Origin: Spirochaetota bacterium
Lineage (GTDB): Bacteria; Spirochaetota; Spirochaetia; Treponematales; UBA12059
DNA length: 64,000 nt
Direction: 5' to 3'
Assembly: GCA_029547205.1 (NCBI GenBank)
Contig: JAKPPT010000068.1
Span: 229,922 to 293,921, forward strand
Part shown: one piece after another, positions 33,645 to 42,977 of the stretch
Layout of the letters: each line of letters begins with the position of its first letter
How positions within the stretch are numbered: the first letter of the stretch is position 1
Made by a program: the position numbers and the translations under genes
Notes under the pieces: model-generated
Databases searched by the model: none
Told to the model about the DNA's origin: nothing
The model's input: only the letters and a program-made list of their open reading frames with translations

Positions 33645-36596
33645 TTAATCCACTTCCACCACTTCTTCAAGCCAGCCAGTTTTCTGAAGCGTTTTGATTT
33701 GCTCTTTTGAACAGACAATTGCAGGTACTGCAGAGCTCCACATATCACCTAACCATGTACCAATTGCATGCACTGCATCTTCGGTAATTGTGTATATCGA
33801 TGCCTTTATGCTTCGACGAATGTCATCGGTATAACCCAGAAGGTCATACATGAGTGCAGTCCGTCCCTGCGATGATGGTGACTGCGGTCGATCAAAGTTC
33901 TTGAGCACCGCTGGTTTCATAGCATCGAGTTCAGACTGCAGCCATGCAGTTTTTAGGAGGAACTCTGAACACCGAGTAAAATCATCAAGTGTTTCTATTG
34001 TCCGCGGATCGCGATAACTGCCCATTGCAACTAAATTTTGTATGAAACCAGCGTTGCAATAAGCGCCATATGCTCCGCCTTCTACGCGTAATTTTTTATA
34101 GAGCCACTTGTACGTGAGCAAAAACGATGAAAAGAGCAATGCACCTGCGTTTGCATGCATCGGTGATAGTCCGCTACACGTTTGTGCACAATAGTTTACC
34201 TGTGTATTAATCACGATAGCACGACGTTTAGGCGTCAAAATGGAATACGTAAAGGGAACTATCATCTCATCGCGAAAAGCACCGCTAAACTCAGCAAGCA
34301 TCGGCTCTAATTGTTCTATATGTTCCTTTTCACCAATTATATGCAGACGAACCGGTTTACGCATAAAAACCTTGTTCCGCAAAGCAAGTACTTTACCAAA
34401 CAAAACTTCTAATTCTTCTTTTTTATATTTTAGTGCCTTTCGCAAAAACTGAACGCGGGTAATACCATCATATAATTCGTTAGCATAGCTTGATGGCTGT
34501 ACTGCTGCTGATGCCAGAAGCATTGCAAACTGCGTCCCACCTGAAACGACTTCAGAATATGCATTGTTTGCTTTTTCTTTAACAAGATCACAAAAATGCT
34601 TAAAATCTAAATTGTCTGGTCTTGTAAATATATCCTTACAGATAGCAACCATTTCTTTAAAATTATGCGGTAAGGCACTTATCTGAACATCAGCAAAGGC
34701 AACGATTCTATCTTCTTTAATATGTTTTTCGATTACAACTTTTGTTGAAAAACCACCTGTGTACCTGTCAATTCTGGAACTCATATCTGCATAGTTCATA
34801 TTTCCTGCGCCCATTTCGGTGAGTGCTGATACGGCAAGTTCCAGCATGGTCAGTTCTTCCGGATTACAATCACCAAGATCAAACACAAATGACAGGTACG
34901 TTATGCCATTCGTAAAGAGTTCCTTTTTGCTTATTGGAATTTCATATTTATTCGCATATACGAGCGAATAATCCTTTACTGTTTTTGGCATATCATGATA
35001 AGAAAGTGCCGGGAGTTTCTTTTTGTCCTCTTCACTATCAGGTGTTTGTTGATACTGTTTGAGGTTTTCCGATTCTTGTTTTATAGTTGCTATATCTTTT
35101 TCGGATAACCGTTTTTCAATATTTCTAAGGGTTTGCTGTCGTTTTTTTAACAGCGATGAAAAGAAATTAACATCACCCTTACCTGACGCAACAACAGCAT
35201 GTGTATTTTCAATAAACCAGGTTTGTAATAGTCTTGAAAGATATGCAGGATCATTTTTAATGGTGATTCGCAATTTTGTTATTGTTTCGCTCATTGACAA
35301 TGCAAGCACAGGATCGAGTTCATATGTTGTAAAACATGCAAGTTTATCCAGTATTTTTATTGGGAAATTGTTTGAAATCTCTCGCGAGCTATATTCAAAC
35401 TGATGCAATGAGGCCTCGAGAAGCTTTTCATCGATGCCATCGTGAATCAAAGCCTGAATGGTTTTATTTACCACCTCTAAAAATTGTTTGAGTTTTCCAG
35501 GTTTTGCTCCTCGCAATCCTACTGCAAAGAGAGGCTGCTGGTAATATACTGAAAAACCAGAAGTATCGGTTAAGTCTTCTCCCAAACCAGAATCGATGAG
35601 TGCCTTACGGACCGGGCAGCCAGAATTTCCAATTAGAATATCAGCAAGCAGCGAGAGTGCCACCACTAATTCCTGATTTGCTATGCTGTCAAACATCCAG
35701 GCAATCGTATAGATGCATTTATGCTCATCCTTTTTAGATGCAGCCGGATATCGATACTCGATTGTTTTGGGTGCGCTAAAACGCGGCTGAAGCGGTATAG
35801 CACTTTTTGGCTCCAGATACGAAAAGCCCTGCAATCGTTCATCAATAAATGCACAATGTGTTTCAAGCGGTATTGATCCATATAAGAGCCACTGAGCATT
35901 AGACGGATGATAAAATGACGCATGGAACTCCTTAAATGCCTCCCAGGTAAGCTCTGGTATGCAATCAGGATCACCACCAGAGTCATTTTTATATATGGTA
36001 TCCGGGAAAAGCTGCTCGCAGAGTATTTTCCATGAAAATTCCTCAGGTGATGAATACGCACCAGCCATTTCATTGTATACTACACCGTTATAAGATAATC
36101 GCTTGCCTTTTGGTTTTGTCTCATCATATTCATAATGCCAACCTTCTTGCAGAAAAGTCTCTTTCCGTAAAAGCGGATGAAGGACGACATCGGTATAGAC
36201 ATCAGCAAGATTAAAGAAATCTTTTGGTATTGTTGAACACACCGGGTAAATTGTTCTATCAGGGTAGGTAAACGCATTGAGATAGGTCGCTGCAGAGGTG
36301 CTTCCCAGTTCATTAAAAACATCCTTTAACGGATATTTTTTTGAACCAGACAACACCGAATGTTCAAGAATATGCGGGGCACCAGTATTATCGGTACCAG
36401 GTGTCCTAAAGGCTATTGCATAGAGGTTCTCTTCATCATTACAGTAAATATGAATAAGTCTAGCTTTTGTTACTTTGTGTTCACATTGTATGCAGTATGC
36501 CTTTAATTCCTGTATACAATCAATTTTAGTAATTATAAAATTAGAAAAAATTTGGCCTTCTTGATACGGCAATACTGGTAGCTGATTTCTGTCCAT
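33645..36596 (-). CDS. M16C-family metalloprotease (presequence protease-like)
   Basis: A 983-residue peptidase. The inverted zinc motif HILEH (His75, Glu78, His79) lies in TGAPHILEHSVLSGSKKYPLKDVF, with a distal Glu in YNEMAGAYSSPEE (about 176). The length and the four-domain layout match M16C enzymes (presequence protease/Cym1), which degrade short peptides inside a closed chamber. No signal peptide is seen, so a cytoplasmic peptide-recycling role is likely. The C-terminal half holds the usual inactive partner domains (GGAYGAYCNAGF, GRTALMYDLLGYTDDIRRS). Ribosome-binding site AAAGGAGT is upstream. Confidence 0.9.
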   Translation of the reverse strand: MDRNQLPVLPYQEGQIFSNFIITKIDCIQELKAYCIQCEHKVTKARLIHIYCNDEENLYAIAFRTPGTDNTGAPHILEHSVLSGSKKYPLKDVFNELGSTSAATYLNAFTYPDRTIYPVCSTIPKDFFNLADVYTDVVLHPLLRKETFLQEGWHYEYDETKPKGKRLSYNGVVYNEMAGAYSSPEEFSWKILCEQLFPDTIYKNDSGGDPDCIPELTWEAFKEFHASFYHPSNAQWLLYGSIPLETHCAFIDERLQGFSYLEPKSAIPLQPRFSAPKTIEYRYPAASKKDEHKCIYTIAWMFDSIANQELVVALSLLADILIGNSGCPVRKALIDSGLGEDLTDTSGFSVYYQQPLFAVGLRGAKPGKLKQFLEVVNKTIQALIHDGIDEKLLEASLHQFEYSSREISNNFPIKILDKLACFTTYELDPVLALSMSETITKLRITIKNDPAYLSRLLQTWFIENTHAVVASGKGDVNFFSSLLKKRQQTLRNIEKRLSEKDIATIKQESENLKQYQQTPDSEEDKKKLPALSYHDMPKTVKDYSLVYANKYEIPISKKELFTNGITYLSFVFDLGDCNPEELTMLELAVSALTEMGAGNMNYADMSSRIDRYTGGFSTKVVIEKHIKEDRIVAFADVQISALPHNFKEMVAICKDIFTRPDNLDFKHFCDLVKEKANNAYSEVVSGGTQFAMLLASAAVQPSSYANELYDGITRVQFLRKALKYKKEELEVLFGKVLALRNKVFMRKPVRLHIIGEKEHIEQLEPMLAEFSGAFRDEMIVPFTYSILTPKRRAIVINTQVNYCAQTCSGLSPMHANAGALLFSSFLLTYKWLYKKLRVEGGAYGAYCNAGFIQNLVAMGSYRDPRTIETLDDFTRCSEFLLKTAWLQSELDAMKPAVLKNFDRPQSPSSQGRTALMYDLLGYTDDIRRSIKASIYTITEDAVHAIGTWLGDMWSSAVPAIVCSKEQIKTLQKTGWLEEVVEVD

Positions 36597-36641
36597 TGAA
36601 ACTCCTTTGGTTTACAGTAAGTTTTTTACAGTGGTAAGTAT

Positions 36642-37097
36642 TTAATGACGGGTAAAACAGGCGTCCTCAAGTGCAGTATATGCTTCGTCCATCTGCCTGA
36701 GCCTTCGTGAGAGGTCGCGAGCGAGGTTCATGATTAACATGGCAAAAACTGTGGTATTTTCGCAGTATATGCTATAGATTGCCTGGTTAGAAATTACTGC
36801 TGTCCTCACAGTTTGACGGGCTCTCACGGTTGCCGCTGCCGGCATAACATCAAGCAGTTCCATTTCTCCAACAGTCTGGCCTTCTCCCAATACAGCTATG
36901 GTTTTACCATTTTTTGAAACATCAACCGAACCTTCGAGCAAAAAATAGATAGAATCGTTAGGCTGCCCTTCCTGTATGATTACATCATTAAATTGAAAAT
37001 CTTTATATACTAATTTTGGGAGCACCGCGGCCTCTATCTGTTCATTCATGAGACCGCCAAAAAGTGAATAGCGCTGTAAAGAATCTGCAGTAATCAT
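36642..37097 (-). CDS. Cyclic-nucleotide-binding domain protein without HTH
   Basis: A 151-residue protein consisting of one cyclic-nucleotide-binding domain: IIQEGQPNDSIYFLLEGSVDVSKNGKTIAVLGEGQTVGEMELLDVMPAAATVRA. The phosphate-binding cassette region (GEMELLDVMPAAATVRA) is recognisable, but the usual Arg position is shifted. A C-terminal helix of about 35 residues follows and no DNA-binding domain is present. It could be a regulatory subunit or a stand-alone sensor. It is 45 bp upstream of the M16 protease gene, in the same direction. The ligand is unknown. Confidence 0.8.
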   Translation of the reverse strand: MITADSLQRYSLFGGLMNEQIEAAVLPKLVYKDFQFNDVIIQEGQPNDSIYFLLEGSVDVSKNGKTIAVLGEGQTVGEMELLDVMPAAATVRARQTVRTAVISNQAIYSIYCENTTVFAMLIMNLARDLSRRLRQMDEAYTALEDACFTRH

Positions 37098-37148
37098 TGC
37101 TTTAATTGTAACAGATTTTTAGAAATTTTCCAATAATTAGTAAGCTAT

Positions 37149-37170
37149 TATCAAAAAGTACATTTTGATA
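37149..37170. promoter_or_regulatory. Inverted repeat in the divergent region before lepB
   Basis: TATCAAAA (37149-37156) and TTTTGATA (37163-37170) form a perfect 8-bp inverted repeat with a 6-bp spacer. It lies between the divergent cyclic-nucleotide-binding gene and the signal peptidase gene, beside a TATATT box (37169-37174). It is a possible operator. Confidence 0.35.
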
Positions 37171-37244
37171 TATTATGTCACCTGTAACTCAAATGGTTTA
37201 TACCTGTTTTAAGCATAATTAAACGGTACAACAAGGAGCATGTC

Positions 37245-39122
37245 ATGCAAAAAATCTATTCAAACATTGCATTAATCTATAAAACATTACATAGAAAAAC
37301 TGGTATCCCAGCAACCCTCTATGCTATCTGGAGCTTTTTAACTACTGCTTTTTCATGTATTGCTTTGATTGTTTTTCCTTCCATTTTTTGCTATATCGCT
37401 GCAGTTGTTATCTTAATCACTCATGGTGTCTTATATTTTATCTATAACACATGGACTAAAACCGAAGACAAACTGCGAGTTTTTGCATTTGCCACCTATA
37501 AAAAGCTAATCAATTACTTTGCCTTTCTGCAGTTCTGTGCACATTCAATTATCTTACTCCTAGCATGGAGCAAGCAAATAATTACATCAAGCACCTATAC
37601 AATCGTGTATTGGATAATGCTCATTATCAATGCGCTCTATCTCATTATATTCTTTAATCTCAATAGTAAGAAAAATCTATTTGACAAAGGATTGTATACG
37701 ACAGAAAAGAAAAATAACAAACTCGTCTATGTACCTGTGAAACTTTTTAATTTTTCCACCAAACAGGATGATGAATCAAACAGACCATCAAAAATTAAAG
37801 CTGAACAATCAGGGAAAAGCACCGATAGTTCAGAACCCAAACTGAAGAATCCCGTTACGCTTTTCTTGATAAAAGTAAGTTTTTTTATTTTGAGCTGGGT
37901 CGATGCAATCATCTGGGCTGTTTCTGTTGTCATTTTTGTTAACTCATTGCTATTCCAGCTGTTTGAAATCCCTTCAGAGTCAATGGTTCCTGAACTGTAT
38001 GTAGGAAGCCGTGTTGCAGCTGTACGCTTTTTAACTAATCCAGAAATTCCGCTATCTAACACACGTATTCCCATAACACTTGGTGTAAAACGATTTGGTC
38101 AATATGTACTGTCTAATCCACGCTATGTACTCCGTAAGGATCAAGCTATAAACGACTTCATAAATGATTTTTTATTTAAAATAACCTTTACCCTTGTTCG
38201 CCGGCCCAAAGTTGATGAAAATGGTATAGAAATAGCTGATCCGCTCATTAAGCGCCTTATTGGCATGCCTGGAGAACAGCTTACAATAATCGATGATCAA
38301 GTTTATATTAGAAGCAATGTAAATGAACCCTTTAAGCCGCTTTTAGAAGACAATCAATATGCATACACGTTTAAGAGCAGGCGTAGTGCTAATGTTGCAA
38401 GAATTCGTTATAATATAATAACAGAATCCTTGCGAGCAACAATTCTCAATTGGGATGAACTTAAGAATTCCGTTAATCGCGAATATTTTGATAACCTCGC
38501 AAAACAGTATATTGATTATTTTAGAACTGTAAAGTTAACAAAAACCTATAGCAGAGAATATGAAGATACATATGGTTTCTTATTCCTTGCAGTCAATAAT
38601 ATCGATGAACGGTACTTCGAGGCTTATACTTCTGTATTAAAAAGCTCTCCTAATAGATTTATTTCCGATCTTAAAGACTATCTCTTTGCATGGGAAAATG
38701 CTCTTCCACCAGAAAATATATACGAAGAAAACTGTCTCAAAGCCAATCTCCTTTCAAAATTACTATTTCTGGAAACCCTCAAACAATATATAATCCAGAA
38801 AGAGAGCGGGCAGGAACAAACCGAAGCTTTTACAAAAGCACAAAACAGTCTTCACGATTACACATTGCTATATATCAGACAATTCTTTGATGCACGTAAT
38901 ATGCCGCCGTTCCCTGAAAATGCAACACTTGGCAAAGGTCAATATTTCTTTATGGGTGACAATAGATATAATTCGCTTGACTGCAGGCATTGGTCATTTG
39001 AATCAGTTGAAAAATTACTCTACAGTAAAGATCCCTATTCATTGAGATATTTTTCTAACTTACACCCGTTTGCGATACAGAGCGATCGAATCAGAGCGAT
39101 CGCGGTATTCTCGATGTTCTAA
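37245..39122 (+). CDS. lepB: Signal peptidase I, unusually large
   Basis: A 625-residue protein, about twice a typical LepB. The N-terminal 230 residues carry several hydrophobic segments. The catalytic Ser246 is in EIPSESMVPELYVG, the general-base Lys336 in IKRLIGMPGEQLTI, and the late box MGDNRYNSLDCRHW is near residue 571. A large insert lies between the Lys box and the MGDN box. Spirochaete signal peptidases often have such expansions. It cleaves signal peptides of exported proteins at the inner membrane. AAGGAG precedes the ATG by six to eight bases. Confidence 0.9.
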   Translation: MQKIYSNIALIYKTLHRKTGIPATLYAIWSFLTTAFSCIALIVFPSIFCYIAAVVILITHGVLYFIYNTWTKTEDKLRVFAFATYKKLINYFAFLQFCAHSIILLLAWSKQIITSSTYTIVYWIMLIINALYLIIFFNLNSKKNLFDKGLYTTEKKNNKLVYVPVKLFNFSTKQDDESNRPSKIKAEQSGKSTDSSEPKLKNPVTLFLIKVSFFILSWVDAIIWAVSVVIFVNSLLFQLFEIPSESMVPELYVGSRVAAVRFLTNPEIPLSNTRIPITLGVKRFGQYVLSNPRYVLRKDQAINDFINDFLFKITFTLVRRPKVDENGIEIADPLIKRLIGMPGEQLTIIDDQVYIRSNVNEPFKPLLEDNQYAYTFKSRRSANVARIRYNIITESLRATILNWDELKNSVNREYFDNLAKQYIDYFRTVKLTKTYSREYEDTYGFLFLAVNNIDERYFEAYTSVLKSSPNRFISDLKDYLFAWENALPPENIYEENCLKANLLSKLLFLETLKQYIIQKESGQEQTEAFTKAQNSLHDYTLLYIRQFFDARNMPPFPENATLGKGQYFFMGDNRYNSLDCRHWSFESVEKLLYSKDPYSLRYFSNLHPFAIQSDRIRAIAVFSMF

Positions 39123-39140
39123 TTCTAAACTATGGTATGA

Positions 39141-39719
39141 ATGAGGAAACCTATGGCAGCTATAACTTCAAAACAACGCCGATCCAGGCTTTTCAGGTTT
39201 TATAGTTCAGTTATCGTTATCCTTTTGCTCATTGCAGCAGTGTCAGCACTACTCTGGTTTTTATATACCAGGTTCAATTTATTTGATCAGGAAATCGGCG
39301 GGCTAATCTATTTATTTCAAACCATTGAAGCTGGTGTGCAAACAAAACTAATAGCTGGAATAAGTATCGGTTCCATGCTCATCGCTCTTTCCTTTTTGCT
39401 GATTCCGGCTTTTTCCAGAAAAATTAACCGCCAGGCATTTTTTACTTCTATCTGGCGCGGTATTCTCTCTGCATTCACCTACCTTGTAGCCTCAAAACTC
39501 TATGAAATTGCACTAAAAAAAGGTCATCTCGCTGTTTTTATTACTAATATAATTTTTATTTTTATTACCTTTATACTCATAGAAACAATTATTATTCTCA
39601 TATCTGATACTGATGAAAGAGGTTTACGCACTGAGCTCACGGCGTCAATTTCATCAGGTATTTTATTTGGTATTCTTGTGCAGTTGTTAGTTTCTATTGG
39701 TTCATTGCTCAAACCTTGA
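39141..39719 (+). CDS. Small integral membrane protein, unknown function
   Basis: A 192-residue protein with a basic N-terminus (SKQRRSRLFRFY) and about five hydrophobic segments: VIVILLLIAAVSALLWFLY, IAGISIGSMLIALSFLLIPAF, a weaker one near ILSAFTYLVA, FITNIIFIFITFILIETIIILI and ISSGILFGILVQLLVSIG. It starts 18 bp after lepB and is probably co-transcribed. I recognise no family. A role with signal peptidase in the membrane is possible from position only. Confidence 0.7.
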   Translation: MRKPMAAITSKQRRSRLFRFYSSVIVILLLIAAVSALLWFLYTRFNLFDQEIGGLIYLFQTIEAGVQTKLIAGISIGSMLIALSFLLIPAFSRKINRQAFFTSIWRGILSAFTYLVASKLYEIALKKGHLAVFITNIIFIFITFILIETIIILISDTDERGLRTELTASISSGILFGILVQLLVSIGSLLKP

Positions 39720-39838
39720 AAACACAGTTTTAATATAACTTTCGTGTAATAGTACTTAACTGTTGCTTTACGCACGTTGCATGAGTATCTTTTACCTATT
39801 GATATTGTAAATCAACTAATTGTAAAGGAGGCTCGATA

Positions 39839-40351
39839 ATGGCAACTATAACTCTCAAAGGTGCACCTATTCAAACTAATGGTTCATTGCCGGCGACAGG
39901 CTCTAAAGCACCTGATTTTTTACTAACTAAGAGTGATCTTTCCGATGTCAGTTTGAAAGATTTTATGGGGAAAACGATGGTTCTCAACATAGTTCCAAGC
40001 CTGGATACGGGTGTGTGCGCAGCAAGTGCTAGAAAATTTAACACGTTGGCAAGCTCAATGCATAATACAGTTATTTTAACCATAAGCAGAGATCTGCCAT
40101 TTGCTCAAAAACGTTTTTGCGAAGCAGAGGGTATCGCTAACGTAATCACACTCTCAGAACTGCGGAATCATGATTTTGGAAAGGCATATGGCCAGGAAAT
40201 TATTACAGGTCCGCTTGCAGGACTTCTTGCCCGAGCTGTTGTCATTATCGATGCTCATGGAATTATACAGTATACAGAGCAGGTTCCGGAAATTGGTCAA
40301 GAACCAGATTACAATGCCGTGCTAAATGCACTTACCAATATCTCACGTTAA
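39839..40351 (+). CDS. tpx: Thiol peroxidase (Tpx-type peroxiredoxin)
   Basis: A 170-residue atypical two-Cys peroxiredoxin. The peroxidatic Cys60 is in PSLDTGVCAASARKFN and the resolving Cys94 in KRFCEAEGI, matching the Cys61/Cys95 spacing of E. coli Tpx. The start LKGAPIQTNGSLPATGSKAPDF is typical. It reduces hydrogen peroxide and organic peroxides with thioredoxin as donor. It has a strong ribosome-binding site (AAAGGAGG) and a shared terminator downstream, so it is likely a single-gene unit. Confidence 0.96.
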   Translation: MATITLKGAPIQTNGSLPATGSKAPDFLLTKSDLSDVSLKDFMGKTMVLNIVPSLDTGVCAASARKFNTLASSMHNTVILTISRDLPFAQKRFCEAEGIANVITLSELRNHDFGKAYGQEIITGPLAGLLARAVVIIDAHGIIQYTEQVPEIGQEPDYNAVLNALTNISR

Positions 40352-40450
40352 TTATATATCCATGTATACTTATTTAATAATTAGTTAATATTTTTTAGCC
40401 TGTTACTATTTAATTATTATGCTAAAACAAATTCCATTGCACTGTATTAA

Positions 40451-40479
40451 AAAAGCTGCCTCATTGAGGCAGCTTTTTA
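40451..40479. terminator. Bidirectional rho-independent terminator
   Basis: AAAGCTGCCTCA and TGAGGCAGCTTT form a 12-bp perfect stem with a 2-base loop, flanked by A-run and T-run. It sits between the convergent tpx and nucleoside-receptor genes and should end both transcripts. Confidence 0.9.
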
Positions 40480-40498
40480 TATTCTTTCACAACCTTAT

Positions 40499-41572
40499 TT
40501 ATTTAATAAGGTTTCCCTGCTGATCAGAAACAGTGATTTCTCCAGCTTTGAGTTTTGCAAACACTTCATTTACTTTTGCAACAACTTCAGGTGAAAGGTT
40601 GGGGTTATTTGCGGGGATACCAACACCATCATTTTTTGCATCGAAAATAAGTGTCTGTCCGCCAGGGAACTTGCCTTCAAGTTCAGCTTTAATCATATCG
40701 AAAGCTGCAACATCGATGCGTTTCATTGCACTGGTAAGAATGATAGAATTAGTCCCATCATAGATACCTTCTGCATACTGATCAACGTCTACACCAATAA
40801 TCCATACTTTTTTGCCTGCAGTTGCACGTGCTTTTGCTTCATTGATAGCACCAACACCAACACCACCAGCTGCACAGAAAATAGCTTGTACGCCCTTATC
40901 AAACATCTTTGCAGCAAGCTGTTGTCCGGCAGCTACGTTATCGAATGAGCCCTGATAAACAACATTCTCAGGTTTCATAACAATATTTGTGCCATAATTC
41001 TGGTTTGCATATGCAACACCCTGCTGGAAGCCCCAGTTGAATTTCTGAACGGGAGGAATTTCCATTCCGCCAATAAAGCCCATTTCACCTTCTTTAATCT
41101 GAAGCGCCGCAGCAACACCAGCTATAAAACCGGATTCATGTTCTGCAAAGAAAATAGAAACGGTGTTTGGTCCTACAACTGATTTGTAATCACCAGCATG
41201 AGGAGTTCCATCAATAAGAACAAACTTAGCATCGGTATACTTTGTCTGTGCCTCAAAGATAGCGGTTTCAAATTTGAAACCAGGAGTTACGATAAAGCGA
41301 TATCCAGCATCATAGAGATTGCTGATTTCTTTTACGTAGTCAGAAACAGTAGTTCCGGTGGGCTTAAGATATTTATTTTCAATCTTCAGCTCGTTTGCTG
41401 CTCTGACGATACCTTCCCAGGTTCCCTGGTTAAAGGATTTGTCATCAATGGTTCCTGCGTCAGTTACCATACCTACTTTTAATGATGCAGTAGGCTGTTC
41501 TGCTTTTTTGGTGCAGCCAACAAAAAGAACTGCTGCTACCAAAAGTGCAACAAGTAAAATCTTACCTTTCAT
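40499..41572 (-). CDS. PnrA/TmpC-type purine-nucleoside-binding lipoprotein (BMP family)
   Basis: A 357-residue lipoprotein with lipobox FVGC (Cys20). The BMP-family start VGMVTDAGTIDDKSFNQGTWEGI is clear, followed by FIAGVAAALQIKEGEMGFIGGMEIPPVQKFNWGFQQGV and IIGVDVDQYAEG. In Treponema pallidum the relative TmpC/PnrA binds purine nucleosides for an ABC importer. No permease or ATPase genes are adjacent here. Downstream lies deoC on the same strand but upstream in transcription, which fits nucleoside use. Its own promoter is visible at 41614-41642. Confidence 0.92.
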   Translation of the reverse strand: MKGKILLVALLVAAVLFVGCTKKAEQPTASLKVGMVTDAGTIDDKSFNQGTWEGIVRAANELKIENKYLKPTGTTVSDYVKEISNLYDAGYRFIVTPGFKFETAIFEAQTKYTDAKFVLIDGTPHAGDYKSVVGPNTVSIFFAEHESGFIAGVAAALQIKEGEMGFIGGMEIPPVQKFNWGFQQGVAYANQNYGTNIVMKPENVVYQGSFDNVAAGQQLAAKMFDKGVQAIFCAAGGVGVGAINEAKARATAGKKVWIIGVDVDQYAEGIYDGTNSIILTSAMKRIDVAAFDMIKAELEGKFPGGQTLIFDAKNDGVGIPANNPNLSPEVVAKVNEVFAKLKAGEITVSDQQGNLIK

Positions 41573-41592
41573 GTGTTTCTCCTCTCTTTCGA

Positions 41593-41642
41593 GTTCATTT
41601 TAAGGTATGAACTATAATAAACCAAAAAATACTTTTTGACAA
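41593..41642 (-). promoter_or_regulatory. Sigma-70 promoter of the nucleoside receptor gene with inverted repeat
   Basis: On the minus strand TTGTCA (41637-41642) and TATTAT (41614-41619) are 17 bases apart. Just downstream, GTTCAT (41593-41598) and ATGAAC (41607-41612) form an inverted repeat between the -10 and the gene, a possible operator. Confidence 0.65.
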
Positions 41643-41702
41643 GTAGTTTTTAAGCTTCACCACTTGTTTTTACAAATTTACTTTACATTTGCTTCATTTC
41701 TA

Positions 41703-42368
41703 TTATTCTGGAAGCTCACTGATAATGCTGACACTGCTTGATGCTCCAATTCTATCAGCTCCTGCTTCAAGCATTTTTATCGCATCATGATACGTTCGTA
41801 TTCCTCCTGATGCTTTTACTTTCAAAGCATCACCAACGGTCTTTTTCATTAATCGGACATCTTCTACTGTTGCACCTCCCGTTCCAAAACCAGTACTGGT
41901 TTTTACAAAATGTGCTCCAGCTCGTTTCGCAGCCTCACAAGCTTTTACTTTTTCATCATCTGTTAAGTAGCAGGTTTCAATAATAACTTTAACTGTTGCT
42001 TTGCCTGCTGCTCTAATAACTTCACGGATATCATACTCTACCGTTTTCCAGTCGCCACTTTTTGCTGCTCCAATATTAATAACCATATCTACTTCATGTG
42101 CGCCCTGTTCAACAGCCAATTTGGCTTCTGCAGCTTTTATTTCAGTCGCATTTGCGCCTAATGGAAAACCTATAACGGTGCATACCATAACTTTCGTTGA
42201 AGCTAATTCTTTTGCACACAGCGGAACCCAGCATGGGTTCACACAAACACTTGCAAAGTTATATGTTTTTGCTTCTGCACACAATTCTTTTATTTGCTGT
42301 TCTGTTGCAATTGCTTTAAGCACTGTGTGATCAATCGTTCTGGCAAGGGATGCCTTGCTCCACTCCAT
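41703..42368 (-). CDS. deoC: Deoxyribose-phosphate aldolase
   Basis: A 221-residue class I aldolase. Family blocks: IDHTVLKA near the start, [40 protein letters not shown], the Schiff-base Lys in [18 protein letters not shown], and [30 protein letters not shown]. It splits deoxyribose-5-phosphate into glyceraldehyde-3-phosphate and acetaldehyde during nucleoside catabolism. Its place beside the nucleoside receptor suggests a salvage or catabolic pairing. The HD-domain gene lies 50 bp upstream on the same strand. Confidence 0.95.
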   Translation of the reverse strand: MEWSKASLARTIDHTVLKAIATEQQIKELCAEAKTYNFASVCVNPCWVPLCAKELASTKVMVCTVIGFPLGANATEIKAAEAKLAVEQGAHEVDMVINIGAAKSGDWKTVEYDIREVIRAAGKATVKVIIETCYLTDDEKVKACEAAKRAGAHFVKTSTGFGTGGATVEDVRLMKKTVGDALKVKASGGIRTYHDAIKMLEAGADRIGASSSVSIISELPE

Positions 42369-42418
42369 AGTATTCCTCCTTGAACTGTATAAAAATCATA
42401 TATAATTTATATGTTTGA

Positions 42419-42976
42419 TTAAGCGTATAATTTTTTCCGTGTCTCAACAAGATCTTTCAATTCTTTTAGCATGTATTTATTAACGCGCTCAGCTATTGGA
42501 TAAATATACATCTCAGTTTCTTTTATATAATTTTTAACTTTTTGCACATCCGTTACATAGCCAAGCGCTGTTATATTACTTATCCTGTCAGCACATTTCA
42601 ATACTTGCGCTTCTTCAGATCCAAACTCAAGAATCCGTTTTAAGAACTCGGGTTTTGTTTCTATTTCTCTTCTTGTTACTTCTAAAACCAGCTTTAATAC
42701 TTCAGGCCCATCCTCATCTACTGAAACGATTACATCTCTCTGTGTATCCGGAATATCTTCCAATAAATCATGAATAACCGATGCTTTTAGTAACACCGCA
42801 TCAACATATCCATAATTGAGCAGGATTGTAAATGTTTCCATCTGATGCCTGAACATATTACCGCCAAAATGCCGCTCTATGTTCATTAAGGGTATTGAAA
42901 GCCATATATAGGGTGCAAGATGCATCGATTTGAGCATATTCATTTTTTTTTCATCGAGCAATTTCTTATATGGCAT
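42419..42976 (-). CDS. HD-domain phosphohydrolase, SpoT-hydrolase-like
   Basis: A 185-residue single-domain protein. Metal-binding residues are visible as His in FRHQMETF, HDLLEDI (the HD pair followed by LLED, as in RelA/SpoT hydrolase domains) and a late Asp in KCADRISNI. No synthetase or regulatory domain is present. It resembles small (p)ppGpp hydrolase-type HD proteins but the substrate is not established. It is one base pair apart from valS (same strand), so the two are probably co-transcribed. Confidence 0.8.
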   Translation of the reverse strand: MPYKKLLDEKKMNMLKSMHLAPYIWLSIPLMNIERHFGGNMFRHQMETFTILLNYGYVDAVLLKASVIHDLLEDIPDTQRDVIVSVDEDGPEVLKLVLEVTRREIETKPEFLKRILEFGSEEAQVLKCADRISNITALGYVTDVQKVKNYIKETEMYIYPIAERVNKYMLKELKDLVETRKKLYA

Positions 42977-42977
42977 A

